From Pseudosporangium ferrugineum (GTDB lineage Bacteria > Actinomycetota > Actinomycetes > Mycobacteriales > Micromonosporaceae), in the NCBI RefSeq assembly GCF_003002065.1, contig NZ_PVZG01000004.1, positions 1-64,000 on the forward strand: a stretch of DNA of 64,000 nucleotides, in the 5' to 3' direction. The translations under genes and the position numbers were made by a program. Below, one piece after another: positions 8,884 to 18,633 of the stretch. How positions within the stretch are numbered: position 1 is the stretch's first letter; each line of letters opens with the position of its first letter. The notes under the pieces are model-generated. The model had not been told where the DNA came from. It saw nothing but the letters and a program-made list of their open reading frames with translations, and searched no databases.

Positions 8884-11800
8884 CTAGAAGACGGTCATCG
8901 GCCTACCGGCGCAGCTGCTGGTGAGCTTGACTCGGGCGCTGATGGAGAAGCTGTTGGCCATGTCCGGGTTCACCGGTGCGGTCGCGTAGCTGGTGGCCTT
9001 GCCGGTGAGGGCGAGGTGGCCACCACCGAGCAGGGACAGCGCCGGGTGCTTGTAGATCGTGGCGTCGGGGCTCAGCGTGAGGCCCGTACCACCGCGGTCC
9101 TCAACGCTCACCTTGTTCGTCTCCGCGTTCAACCGCCAGTACGCGAGCCGGGTCGGCGCCACCTTCTTCAAGCCGTCGACCTCCTCGGGGAGAATCAGCC
9201 GGTCAAACACCGAGACGTCGGCCATGGCACCCTGCCAGTGGTGGACGTATCCGCCCTTCTCGACCCGCCGGCCCAGCTGCAACGGGCCCCGGGATCGGGT
9301 CAGGGAACGACGCTGGGAGACCACGGGCGCGGCCGAGCCGACCTGTAGGGACATCTGCCGGTCGACCGCGTTGTACGAAGCGGTGACGTACGTCCATGTC
9401 GTGGTGGCAGCGGCGCCGGTCACTTTCCACGTCCCGAGCGAGTTGACGTCGGTCATGGGCAGCTCGAAGGTCCACGCTCCGTTCTCGACACCCAGCGAGA
9501 AGCCGGCCTCACCGGATCCGTCCTGGCTAACCGCCGTCTGGACCCGCGCCGGATCGTCGGCCTTGAACCAGCCGCTGACCGTGAAGCTGGCCGAGGTGTC
9601 GGGCAGCACACGCTTGGCGGTGGCCAGGTAGCTGTTCGCCGTACCGTCGAAGCGGGCTGCGGTGTCGGAGGTGCCGCCAGGACCCTCCACGCCGAAGGCC
9701 ACGCCGCTACCGGCCACGGCGTCGTTCTCGCCGGTCCGGTCCTCGGCGCCGCTCTCCCCGGCAACCTCGGACAGCGACCACTGCGCCGCCGGTGGCTGCT
9801 TGCCGACGCGGAAGGTGCAGGACGCGATGGTGCTGCTGCGGCCGGCCCGGTCCACGGCCTCCACGTTGATCGTCCGCGGACCCTCCTTGTCGGGGTACCA
9901 GTTCTCCAGCGTCACCGGACCACCGGCCGTGGAAGGCCTCAGGAAGTTGCCCGGTTGGGGATTGGTGTTGAAGCCGTACCGGTACTCCACGACGTCGGTC
10001 GCGGCGGAGTCGAAGGTGAAGTGCCCGGGCACGCCGATCGAGCCGTGCCAGTCGTCGTCCTCGACACACATCGGCGCGGTGCCGGTGCCGTTGTCCACCG
10101 CGTCCGACGGCAGATAGAGGGCGGAGTCGACGTCAGGTGCGGTGGGACTGGTCTTGTCGAACAGGAACTGGCAGACGTTGCGGGAACCGTCGGAACTCCA
10201 GGGACCCCAGCTGACGCCGTCGCTGGCGTGAACCTCCCACGAGATGACGACGTTCTGCGGCAGGACGTTCTCGGGAATGGTGTAGGAGAACTGGGATCCG
10301 CTGGCCTTGAGCACGGTGGTGTAGGTCTTGGTGACCAGGGAACCACCGGGCGGTGTCCATGTCACCTTGAACTCGGCCTTGATCTGCTCGGTGTGCTTCG
10401 ACGAGTGGTCGGGATCGCGCAGTACGGCATTGAGTCGCGGCGGGGTGTCCACGTACTTCGCCGCGCTGCCGTACACGCATTGACCGCCGGGAGACGTGGT
10501 GAGTTCGCTCTGGTTGGCGATCAGCGGCGCGCGGTTGTAGCGCACCGAGAGCAGGCCGTTGTCGCAGAAGCGCTTGCTGTGCGTGGAGTCACCTTCATTG
10601 GTGGCCTTGAGGCCGAGGATGATGGAGCTCAAATTCTCCGAGACGACGCGATCGAGCGCCTCCTTGACGTTCCAGCTCGCATTCTGGTTCGTCGACGTAC
10701 AGCTGCCCTGAGTGCTGGTCGGCGACCTCGTGTCGAGGAACGTGTTGTTGCTCCAGTCGGAGCCGCCCGGTTGGTTGTTCCAATTCGTCGCCGAGTTGAT
10801 CTTGGAGGTGGGCGGCATCATGTACAGCGATGCGGCACGCGCGGTGGAGTTGTACGCGTGCTGCATCGTCACCCGGAACTCGGCACTGAGGATGCTCTTC
10901 CCGGTATACGGTGTGGACAGCTGGTAGAACAGCCGCTTGACCTTCGAGTTGTTGCACTGCTCCGGGCACAGGCCGATCCGCTCGTGGCGCTTGCCGTCGA
11001 ACTTCCAGTACTCCTCGCTGGGGTAGCCGCTGTCGACCATGGCCCAGCCGCTGTTGGTGCTGCTCTGCCACACCGGGTCGATGTAGAGCGGGAACCTGGT
11101 GTCCGGCCCGGTGAGCAGGGCCTCGTCGGGCGTCAGCGTGAGGGTGCCCTGCGCATAGTCCAAGCCGACCGGCGCCACAACGGAGCTGTCGCCCGGCCCG
11201 CGGGCGTCCGCCGGCACGCCTTGCGGCGCGGTCCCTGCCGCCCTGCTGCGGGTCGTGACCGCGCTCTGCGCTGCGACCACTCCGGATCCGCTGTCCCACA
11301 TCGTCGGCGCGTCGGCTTCCAGGACCGGGTTGCCGGTCACCGGGTCGAGTGCGACGACCCCGCCTTCGGCCGTCTCCTGGATGGTCAGGCCCTCGCCGGT
11401 CACGCCGAGCCGTAGGTTCTGCAACTCGGGAAGCTCGGCCGCTTCCGGCGTCTTGAGTACCAGGACGTGTGAGAAACCCTCGACGGTCACGTTCGCGACC
11501 AGGTCGACGTCCGGGAGGACGTTCTGGTACTTCGCCTGGTCGCCGACGATCACCGGTGCCGGCAGCTCGCCGTACGGCCAGGTGAGCGTCATGCTGGCCC
11601 GGTCACGGGCGACCACCATCAGCGGACTGCCGCGGCCGGTGGACAGGCGCATCTCGAGCACGGCGGCGGCGGGCCCCAGAGACCCGTCCTCGCGCGTTGT
11701 CAGACTCGCATCCGCCGGCATCCAGGCGTCTCCCCGCGTGACCCGCACCGGCTGGGCGTAGTCGTTGGCGATCAGGGTGCCGTCCGGCTGGGCGAACACG

Positions 11801-12033
11801 TCGCGGTACTCGCTGCGCTGCGCCAGCACCTCGACGGGCTGCTGCAATTTTCTGGCCGCGACCAGCGCCTCGGCCTCGGTGTCACGGACCGGATCGGTCT
11901 CGACGGCGGCCGCCGGCACCACCGGGGGCGCCGGGTCGGGCTGGCGCACGAGCACCGTCGTGGTCATCAAGCCTGCCAGGCCCAGCACCAGTCCCAGCGT
12001 GGACGGCCGGGCCCGCCTCCGCGTACGACTCAT
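8884..12033 (-). CDS. Secreted LamG-domain protein, cut short by in-frame TAG
   Basis: 1,049 residues to the TAG at 8884-8886; 1,183 residues if the TAG is ignored. Start ATG 12033 (MSRTRRRARPSTLGLVL) has GGGGGAGGA about 10 nt upstream, followed by a signal peptide or anchor (about residues 10-35). The N-terminal part has the DAWMPADASL and WDSGSG region shared by actinobacterial RHS-associated proteins. A DNRLRE-like beta domain follows from LYIDPVWQSS, then Ig/fibronectin-like stretches, a first complete LamG domain (FDGTANSYLATAKRVLPDTS to GAMADVSVFDRLILPEEVDG), and a second LamG that begins before the TAG and is completed after it. It precedes the RHS toxin in the same operon and probably helps display or anchor it; this role is inference. 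The TAG is a single codon in an otherwise intact frame. Confidence 0.8.
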   Translation of the reverse strand: MSRTRRRARPSTLGLVLGLAGLMTTTVLVRQPDPAPPVVPAAAVETDPVRDTEAEALVAARKLQQPVEVLAQRSEYRDVFAQPDGTLIANDYAQPVRVTRGDAWMPADASLTTREDGSLGPAAAVLEMRLSTGRGSPLMVVARDRASMTLTWPYGELPAPVIVGDQAKYQNVLPDVDLVANVTVEGFSHVLVLKTPEAAELPELQNLRLGVTGEGLTIQETAEGGVVALDPVTGNPVLEADAPTMWDSGSGVVAAQSAVTTRSRAAGTAPQGVPADARGPGDSSVVAPVGLDYAQGTLTLTPDEALLTGPDTRFPLYIDPVWQSSTNSGWAMVDSGYPSEEYWKFDGKRHERIGLCPEQCNNSKVKRLFYQLSTPYTGKSILSAEFRVTMQHAYNSTARAASLYMMPPTSKINSATNWNNQPGGSDWSNNTFLDTRSPTSTQGSCTSTNQNASWNVKEALDRVVSENLSSIILGLKATNEGDSTHSKRFCDNGLLSVRYNRAPLIANQSELTTSPGGQCVYGSAAKYVDTPPRLNAVLRDPDHSSKHTEQIKAEFKVTWTPPGGSLVTKTYTTVLKASGSQFSYTIPENVLPQNVVISWEVHASDGVSWGPWSSDGSRNVCQFLFDKTSPTAPDVDSALYLPSDAVDNGTGTAPMCVEDDDWHGSIGVPGHFTFDSAATDVVEYRYGFNTNPQPGNFLRPSTAGGPVTLENWYPDKEGPRTINVEAVDRAGRSSTIASCTFRVGKQPPAAQWSLSEVAGESGAEDRTGENDAVAGSGVAFGVEGPGGTSDTAARFDGTANSYLATAKRVLPDTSASFTVSGWFKADDPARVQTAVSQDGSGEAGFSLGVENGAWTFELPMTDVNSLGTWKVTGAAATTTWTYVTASYNAVDRQMSLQVGSAAPVVSQRRSLTRSRGPLQLGRRVEKGGYVHHWQGAMADVSVFDRLILPEEVDGLKKVAPTRLAYWRLNAETNKVSVEDRGGTGLTLSPDATIYKHPALSLLGGGHLALTGKATSYATAPVNPDMANSFSISARVKLTSSCAGRPMTVF

Positions 12034-12080
12034 CACCGCACGGTCCTCCCCCGTTGCACTGTTCCTCGTCATCGGTCGCG

Positions 12081-13022
12081 TCAGCCGATCGCCGCACCGA
12101 AGGCGGCTGCACCGGCCGGGATGCCGCCGTCGCCGGGCTTCCACGTGTTCGCCGGTGCTGCACCGCCCGAGGCCAGGCCGCTCCAGGTGAACCCGTGGAC
12201 CTCCGCCGCGCCGTACGGGGTGCCGATCCACAGCTGCTTGGCACCAGCGGTCAGCGAAGTGCCGATCAGCTCCTGCGCCCTCGGCTCACCGGACAGGCTT
12301 CCCGTGCGGCGGTCGATCAGAACGGGCGCGCCGACCGGGTTCACCAACGCCGGATACACCCGCACCTGGCCGGTGTCGAGGGCCTCACCCACGTCCGCGC
12401 CCGGCGCGCCGGCGGCCAGGAACATCGTCGTGTTGCTGCCCTCGGCGGCGGGCGAGGTGTTCACCACGGCGACGTCCTCGCCGAGGTAGTTGCCGTCCGC
12501 AGGGGTGCCGCTGATCGGGGGAAGCTCGGTGAACGTGGCCGGCGCGGTCACGTGGAAGCGCTGCACCATGCCACTGTCCACCGCAGACGTGTCCTCGCCG
12601 GGCACCCCGACCACCACGAGCGAGTCGGCCTGCGCGGCCGAGGCCCCGGCCGGACGGTACGGCGCGACAGCCACCGCCTTGCCGAAGGTGTCGTTGGCCT
12701 CGGCGATGTCGGCCACGTTGGCGGCGTCCTGGTAAAGGTTCGCCGACAGCTTCGGCAGGCCGTCGGCCATCTCGTGGCTGCTGAACACGTTGACCACACC
12801 GGAGAACTCAGCGGCGCCAATGGCTTCGCCGGGCGACCCGACAGCGAAGTGGTTGGCCGAGGCGGCCACCGAGTAACCGTTCTGATCGTCGTTCTCCGAG
12901 CTGCCCGGGATAGGCGTGCCCGACTGCAGCAACAGGTTGAGCGCGCCGCGGAAGTAGTGCACGACGCCCGCGTCGACGGCGGAGCCCAGGTCCTCACCGG
13001 GCGCGCCGACAACCAGGTACGA
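12081..13022 (-). pseudogene. FG-GAP propeller segment beyond an in-frame TAG
   Basis: In the same frame as the upstream FG-GAP gene and directly after its TAG. It reads SYLVVGAPGEDLGSAVDAGVVHYF and continues with several more FG-GAP repeats, each with the VGxPGExxxxxDxG signature (for example VVVGVPGEDTSAVDSG and LAAGAPGADVGEALDTG), so it completes the propeller. The natural stop at 12081 lies 47 bp before the LamG gene start. No ribosome binding site marks an independent start. Confidence 0.7.
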
Positions 13023-15218
13023 CTAGCCGGTGGGCGTACGCGCGCCGGCCACCGAGTAACCGAAGTAGTCGTAAGGCTCGCCGGCCTCCGGCGTGGATCC
13101 GGCGTCCTGGTGATAGGTCACCGAGGCCGGACCCCGCGCGAGCCCCGCCGGCGACCCGAGGAGCAGGTGCGTCATGCCCGCGTCGACGATGCTGCCCATG
13201 TCCTCGTACGGCACGCCCACGGCCAGATCTGTACAGCCGTCATTGTTGGCGTCGTACGCCGAGATCGAGAAGCCGAACCGGTCACCCGCCTCGACGGCGG
13301 CGCTGAGCTGAGCGTTGCTCTCGTTCACGGTCTGCGTTGCGGCCGCGCCGCCGTACGCGATGTGGATCTGTCCCGCGGCGGGCTTGCCCTCGACGGTGGC
13401 CTCGGGATCCGCGATGGCGACGTCCTCGGCGCCGTCGCCGTTGAAGTCCGCGGCTGCGCCTTTGACGCAGCCTTCGACCGGCGGCGCGGTGTCGTAGACC
13501 GTCATCTCGCAGAACGACGTCGGCACGTCGCTGCCGGCGGTGCCGTCGGAGGCCTTGACCCGCCACCGGTAGGAGTTGCCCTCGGCGAACGCTCCCGCCG
13601 GGACCGTCACCTGCGCGGTATTGCCGGAGGCGACCGAGGACACCGACGCTGATCCCGCCGCGCTCGTGCCGGCGAGCGTCCACCACTCGAAGGTGACCGT
13701 CATCGCGCTGCCGTCGGCGTCGGAGACGGTGGCCCTGAGCTGCGGAGTCAGCGTGTTGACCAGAGGCCGGAAGGTGCCGGTGACGCAGGACGTCGCCGGC
13801 ACAGTGGCCCGGGCGGTGACGGTCGGCCAGGCGTTGTAGGTGACCGACGCCTTCGGGTCCTCGGATGCGGAGCCGCCCTCGCGCGAGCGGAACTGCTTGA
13901 AACCGGCCGGCACCGTTTCGTCGGCGGCCCGTACGCCCATGCCCGCCCGCGTCTTGTTCGCCGTCGCCGCCCGCTGGAAGAAGCTTTTTCCATCGACGGT
14001 CGCCCACGCGTCGGCGCAGTCGGTCGAGCCGTGCGTAGCAGTCGACGTCGCCTCGCGCTGGTCCCAGGCCGGCTGACTGGTGAACCGGGTGGAGTACGTC
14101 GCCGTGCCGGTGGACCAGATCTCCCACGGGGTTGCCGTGCACGTGTGCGACCAGAAGTTGAAGAAGGACACCGTCGCCGCGGTGATCTGCTTGCCGGCCA
14201 GCACGGTCGTGTCCCAGGTCAGGAACGAGCGGGCGAGCGTGGGCGGCGTGGTCGCCAGCAACCCGATCTGCAGGTCCGGCTCGCCGTTCTGGTCGCTGTT
14301 CACGCTTTCCCGCACGTACGTGTCGAACGTGGTCGTCGCAGGGTTCAGGGTGGGGTCGATCGTCACGGGGAACGCGGTGCCCGGATCTTGCAGCCAGGTC
14401 ATGTCCGGCGTCAGCGTCAATGTCCGGTCCGCCAGGGTGGTGGGGACCGGCTGGCGGACCGCCGGGCTGCCGACCGGCGTCCTCCGGGCGTCCCACATGA
14501 GCGGCGCCGGGATCCGGAAGGACTCCTTGCCGCCCGCGCCCGAGAGGACGACGGAGCCGTCGGTGCCTCGCTTCGCCGTCGCGGCGCCGGGGCCGTCGAA
14601 CCCGAACGCGATCCGCGCGACCTGGCTGACCGCTGCCCGGTCCTTGACGATCAGGAGTTGGCGGAAGCCGCGGCGGGTCGACTCGACGACGAGGTCCACG
14701 CCGGGCCGGGCGTTCACATAGGTGGCCCGGCCGTCGTCGACCTCCGGGGTCGGGAGCGCACCGGCCCAACGCATCGTCACCCGGTCCGGGCCGAGGCCCA
14801 CGACGGCGAGGTCGTGCTCCCCGGAGCCCTGCGGTCCAGAGATGCGAAGGTCTCCGGGATGGGCGACGGCGGTGACAGAGCCGTCGGCGCCCTGCCGCAG
14901 CCTTTGATCAACGCTCACCCACGTACCGCCGCGACGGAAGCGCTGCATGCCCGCGGCGATGTCCGCCCGCAACTGTCCACCGGGGAGGGCGAAAACCTCG
15001 GCGTGCTCCGACGTGAGGCGATCGATCCGGACGGGCTTACCCGTCTCACGCGCCGCCCGCAGCGCCACCTCTTCGTCGCTCGCGCCTAACGGACCTGCGG
15101 CGATGGTGTCCGTGCGCCCATCGCTGTCGCCCGGAATTCCTAACAATGCAACCGTGGCGATCGCCGCGACACCTGCCGCGAGGCACGTTCGCACCGTGGC
15201 TGTCATTCGACGCGCCAC
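13023..15218 (-). CDS. Secreted FG-GAP repeat protein, cut short by in-frame TAG
   Basis: 731 residues to the TAG at 13023-13025; 1,045 if read through. I chose GTG 15218 because GGGGGAGGG lies 4-5 nt upstream; ATG 15206 is an alternative. A signal peptide (VRTCLAAGVAAIATVALLG) is followed by the same N-terminal region as in the LamG gene (GGTWVSVDQRLRQGADGSV, PLMWDARRTPVGSPAV), a DNRLRE-type domain with TTFDTYVRESV, an Ig-like section, then Ca-binding-type FG-GAP blades such as DFNGDGAEDVAIADPEA. The frame breaks inside a blade at GYSVAGARTPTG. It is the first gene of the minus-strand module with the LamG and RHS genes, and likely a surface partner of the toxin. Confidence 0.8.
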   Translation of the reverse strand: MARRMTATVRTCLAAGVAAIATVALLGIPGDSDGRTDTIAAGPLGASDEEVALRAARETGKPVRIDRLTSEHAEVFALPGGQLRADIAAGMQRFRRGGTWVSVDQRLRQGADGSVTAVAHPGDLRISGPQGSGEHDLAVVGLGPDRVTMRWAGALPTPEVDDGRATYVNARPGVDLVVESTRRGFRQLLIVKDRAAVSQVARIAFGFDGPGAATAKRGTDGSVVLSGAGGKESFRIPAPLMWDARRTPVGSPAVRQPVPTTLADRTLTLTPDMTWLQDPGTAFPVTIDPTLNPATTTFDTYVRESVNSDQNGEPDLQIGLLATTPPTLARSFLTWDTTVLAGKQITAATVSFFNFWSHTCTATPWEIWSTGTATYSTRFTSQPAWDQREATSTATHGSTDCADAWATVDGKSFFQRAATANKTRAGMGVRAADETVPAGFKQFRSREGGSASEDPKASVTYNAWPTVTARATVPATSCVTGTFRPLVNTLTPQLRATVSDADGSAMTVTFEWWTLAGTSAAGSASVSSVASGNTAQVTVPAGAFAEGNSYRWRVKASDGTAGSDVPTSFCEMTVYDTAPPVEGCVKGAAADFNGDGAEDVAIADPEATVEGKPAAGQIHIAYGGAAATQTVNESNAQLSAAVEAGDRFGFSISAYDANNDGCTDLAVGVPYEDMGSIVDAGMTHLLLGSPAGLARGPASVTYHQDAGSTPEAGEPYDYFGYSVAGARTPTG

Positions 15219-15255
15219 TGGACCCTCCCCCGTGTATGGAGCTATGCGCGCCGAC

Positions 15256-15272
15256 TTTAAGGATTCCTTTAC
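15256..15272. promoter_or_regulatory. AT-rich palindrome upstream of the toxin module
   Basis: TTTAAGGA-T-TCCTTTA is an inverted repeat 38-54 bp upstream of the GTG start of the FG-GAP gene, in a locally AT-rich stretch. This is where an operator for the whole four-gene module would be expected. No regulator gene lies beside it. The rest of 15219-15510 shows nothing further. Confidence 0.35.
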
Positions 15273-15510
15273 CGACCGCACAACCTCGACTACAAGTCGC
15301 TTCCACAAACCGGCATCGGTCGACCCTTAACGGACGCCGTCGATTACCCTCCGAGATCGATACAGGCAAAACAATGGATGGGTCACCGGACTCGCCGGGC
15401 CCAGAGTCATGCGGCAGTGCACCGGAACCACCGGGAAGATCGACAACTAACCAGAGTCAGCGCCGTTCGGCCACGGGTTCGAGGCCGGCTGCTGCCACCG
15501 GGCCGCGCGT

Positions 15511-16809
15511 TCAGGGGAGCCGGCGCAGGAAGACGTCCCCGACGGCGTTCGTGTCGCCCGGCACCAGGTTCGCGGCGCTCGAATCGAACGCGAGGAAATC
15601 TCCGCCCGGTGCCAATGCCGGGCCGGCGCTGGAGTCGTTGCCCTCGGCACCGGCGCTGGAGAGGCTGGCACGGGTGATGGCGTGGGTCCGGCAGTCGCGG
15701 ACGAACACGTCGCTGTTGCCGTTGGTGTCGGCCGGGACCAGGTTCGCGGCGTCGGAGGTGAATGCCACGTAGCGGCCGTCCGAGCTGATCGAGGTGTCGT
15801 AGCTGTCGCCGATAGCCTGTGCGGGCACGGCTGAGACGCTCACCCGTTCAGTGCTGTTGCGGGCGCGGTCGCGGAGGAATACGTCGCTGTTGCCGTTGGT
15901 GTCACCGGGAACCAGGTTCGCGGCATCGGACGTGAATGCCACGTACCGGCCGTCGGCGCTCAGGCTGACATGCCGGCTGCCGGCATCCGCCTGCCTATCG
16001 TCGCCGGACAGGCTGACCCGGCTGGTCGTGTGGCGGGCGCGATCGCGGAGGAACACATCGGTGGTGCCGTTGGTATCGCCGGGCACCAGGTTGGTCGCGT
16101 CGGAGGTGAAGGCCACGTACCGGCCGTCGGCGCTCACTGCTACCTCGTAGGTGTCGGCGTTCGCCTCGGCGCTGCCGGTGGAGACGTTGACCCGATCGAT
16201 GGTGTTGCGGGAGCGGTCACGGAGGAACACGTCGGTGGCGTCGTTCCTGTCTCCGGGCACGAGGTTCGTCGCGTCCGAGGCGAGCACCAGGTACCGCCCG
16301 TCCGGGCTCATGGCATTGCCGTACGTGGAGCCGTTGGCCGGTACACCCGTACCCGACTCACTCACCCGGCTGGTGGTCCGACGCCACAGGTCACGTACAT
16401 ACACCTGGAAGACGTTGTCACCGGTGCCTCCCGGCACGAGGTTCGAGGCGAGCGAGGTGACCATGACATAGCGCCCGTCGGCGCTGACCGCATTTCCGTA
16501 GCTGGAACTGTCGGCCGGTGTTCCGGTCGACGAGACGCTGATCAGCGTGGTGGACGCCGTCCGCCGGTCACGCAGGAAGGCGTCCCACGTCTCGTTGGTG
16601 TCGCCGGCGGCGAGATTGGGCGCCGCCGATGTGAAGACGATGTACCGCGCGCCAGGGGTCACCGCCGCTACCTCGCTGCGGTACTCGATGGCCTGCGCAC
16701 CGGTGCCGGTCAGATTGACCCGGCTGGTGTATCCGCCCACGGCGGACACCGCAGGTGACGGGACCAGCAGCATGACGAAGGCAGCCGCGGCGGCGATGCG
16801 AGCGTTCAT
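15511..16809 (-). CDS. Secreted TolB/WD40-like beta-propeller protein
   Basis: 432 residues; ATG 16809 with GGGAGGA upstream. Cleavable signal peptide at 1-25 (MNARIAAAAAFVMLLVPSPA). The rest is about seven near-identical PD40-type blades of roughly 58 residues, each with a variant of SADGRYVAFTSDATNLVPGD followed by DVFLRDRxxxxTxRVS. These Asp-box-like blades are common in exported actinobacterial proteins of unknown role; no catalytic residues are seen. The strong repeat at protein and DNA level suggests recent duplication of blades. It stands alone, 292 bp from the toxin module. Confidence 0.8.
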   Translation of the reverse strand: MNARIAAAAAFVMLLVPSPAVSAVGGYTSRVNLTGTGAQAIEYRSEVAAVTPGARYIVFTSAAPNLAAGDTNETWDAFLRDRRTASTTLISVSSTGTPADSSSYGNAVSADGRYVMVTSLASNLVPGGTGDNVFQVYVRDLWRRTTSRVSESGTGVPANGSTYGNAMSPDGRYLVLASDATNLVPGDRNDATDVFLRDRSRNTIDRVNVSTGSAEANADTYEVAVSADGRYVAFTSDATNLVPGDTNGTTDVFLRDRARHTTSRVSLSGDDRQADAGSRHVSLSADGRYVAFTSDAANLVPGDTNGNSDVFLRDRARNSTERVSVSAVPAQAIGDSYDTSISSDGRYVAFTSDAANLVPADTNGNSDVFVRDCRTHAITRASLSSAGAEGNDSSAGPALAPGGDFLAFDSSAANLVPGDTNAVGDVFLRRLP

Positions 16810-17156
16810 CGGTATCCCGTCCTCCCGTACGAGGGGGCACCTGCATCCCCGTACGTAACTCCAAGGACCGGGCGGAGGCCAGGGTCGAAGGTCCCGGCGT
16901 AGCCGGTGGAGCTGCGGGCCGAACGGTGGTGGGCTCCCGCCGCGGGGCTGCTGCAGGCCTCCGGCCGGCGCCAGGACCGGCCGTGATCGGGCTCGGCCGG
17001 CTGCTGGCAGCATCCCGGTCGCGCCCGTCCGGCCGCGTCGTTTGAGAGCAAGCGAGCAAGGACGGGACAATACCCCCGTGATCAGCGAGTTGACCTTGTA
17101 TGGCCGGCGGCACCCTCCCCTGTGGTCGTACCGAAGCGATGGACGCGGCACGACTC
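16810..17156. other. 347-bp intergenic stretch
   Basis: Lies between the propeller start and the aldehyde dehydrogenase stop. It holds the ribosome binding site of the propeller gene and presumably its promoter. No convincing gene or hairpin was found; the short ORFs here look like chance GC-rich frames. Confidence 0.4.
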
Positions 17157-18626
17157 CTAAAGGCCGACCGCCACGTATTGGGTCTCGAGGTATTCGTCGA
17201 TGCCGGTCGCGCCGCCTTCCCGGCCCAGGCCGGACTGCTTGATGCCGCCGAACGGCGCGGCCACGTCGGACACCAGGCCGCGGTTGAGGCCGACCATGCC
17301 GGTCTCCAGGGCCTCCGTCATCCGTACGGCGCGGCCGAGGTCCCGGGTGAACAGGTAGCCGACCAGTCCGAACTCGGTGTCGTTGGCCATCGCCAGGGCC
17401 TGCTCGTCGGAGCCGAAGGTGGTGATCGGCGCGACCGGTCCGAAGATCTCCTCGCGGGTCAGCCGCGCGGCGGCGGGCACGTCGGCCAGCACGGTCGGCG
17501 GATAGAAGTAGCCGGCTCCCGGGCCGGGCCGGCCGCCGCAGACCAGTTGTGCTCCCCGGGCGACCGCGTCGTCGACCAGGCCGGCGACCCGGTCGCGCTG
17601 GCGGGCGTCGATCAGCGGGCCGACCGCGGCCGACCCGTCGGTGCCCGGCCCGACGGTCAGGGCGCTCATCCGGGCGGCGAGCCGGCGGGTGAACTCGTCG
17701 GCGACCGTCTCGTGGACGAGGAAGCGGTTCGCCGCGATGCACGCCTCGCCGAGGTTGCGCATCTTCGCCACCATCGCGCCGTCGACCGCGCTGTCGAGGT
17801 CGGCGTCGGCGCAGACGATGAACGGCGCGTTGCCGCCGAGTTCCATCGACGTCCGCAGCACGTTGTCCGCGGCCCGGCGCAGCAGCGTCCGGCCGACCTC
17901 GGTGGAGCCGGTGAACGAGAGCTTGCGCAGCCGGCGGTCGGCGATCAGGGGTTCGGTCACCGCGCCCGCCGCGGTGGTGGGCACCAGGTTCAGCACGCCG
18001 GGCGGCAGGCCTGCCTCGGTCAGCAGCCGGGCCAGCAGCAGCGCGGTGAGCGGCGTCTGGGCGGCCGGTTTGACGACCGTCGTGCAGCCGGCGGCGACGG
18101 CCGGGCCGATCTTGCGGGTGAGCATCGCCAGCGGCGCGTTCCAGGGGGTGATGAGCAGCGCCGGACCGACGGGCCGGCGTACGGTCAGGATCCGCCCGTC
18201 CCCCGCGCTGCCGGTCTTCCACTCCCCCGCGACCCGGACCGCTTCCTCGCCGAACCAGCGCAGGTAGTCGGCGCCGTACGCCACCTCGGCCCGGGACTCG
18301 GGCAGCGACTTGCCCATCTCCAGGGTGATGAGCAGCGCCACCTCGTCGGTCCGCCGGATCAGCGCCTCGTACGCCCGGCGCAGGATCTCGCCCCGCTCCC
18401 GGGGTGGCACCGCGGCCCAGCCCGGCTGCGCGGCGGCGGCGCTGTCCAGGGCGGCCGCCCCGTCCTCCGGCGTGGCGTCGGCGACCTCGCAGAGGATCTC
18501 GCCGGTCGCGGGGTTCTCCACCGGGAACCGGCCACCGCCGGACGCCGGACGCCACTCGCCCCCGATGAACAGGTCCTTGTCCAGGCGCGCGACCGCGGCG
18601 GTCGCGGCGTCGGTGATCGTCGTCAT
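17157..18626 (-). CDS. NAD(P)-dependent aldehyde dehydrogenase (succinate-semialdehyde dehydrogenase type)
   Basis: 489 residues, full length for the family. The cofactor-binding region has ALLITPWNAPLAM and FTGSTEVGRTLLRRA. The catalytic Glu is in MELGGNAPF (about residue 259) and the nucleophile Cys in GEACIAANRF (about 295). The C-terminal EEIFGPVAP and GGIKQSGLGREGG blocks are those of GabD-like enzymes. The ATG has GAGGCGGCG upstream, inside the end of the PfpI gene, whose stop is only 7 bp away, so the two form an operon. Substrate is uncertain; the family oxidises succinate semialdehyde and related short semialdehydes to acids. Confidence 0.85.
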   Translation of the reverse strand: MTTITDAATAAVARLDKDLFIGGEWRPASGGGRFPVENPATGEILCEVADATPEDGAAALDSAAAAQPGWAAVPPRERGEILRRAYEALIRRTDEVALLITLEMGKSLPESRAEVAYGADYLRWFGEEAVRVAGEWKTGSAGDGRILTVRRPVGPALLITPWNAPLAMLTRKIGPAVAAGCTTVVKPAAQTPLTALLLARLLTEAGLPPGVLNLVPTTAAGAVTEPLIADRRLRKLSFTGSTEVGRTLLRRAADNVLRTSMELGGNAPFIVCADADLDSAVDGAMVAKMRNLGEACIAANRFLVHETVADEFTRRLAARMSALTVGPGTDGSAAVGPLIDARQRDRVAGLVDDAVARGAQLVCGGRPGPGAGYFYPPTVLADVPAAARLTREEIFGPVAPITTFGSDEQALAMANDTEFGLVGYLFTRDLGRAVRMTEALETGMVGLNRGLVSDVAAPFGGIKQSGLGREGGATGIDEYLETQYVAVGL

Positions 18627-18633
18627 CGCCGCC

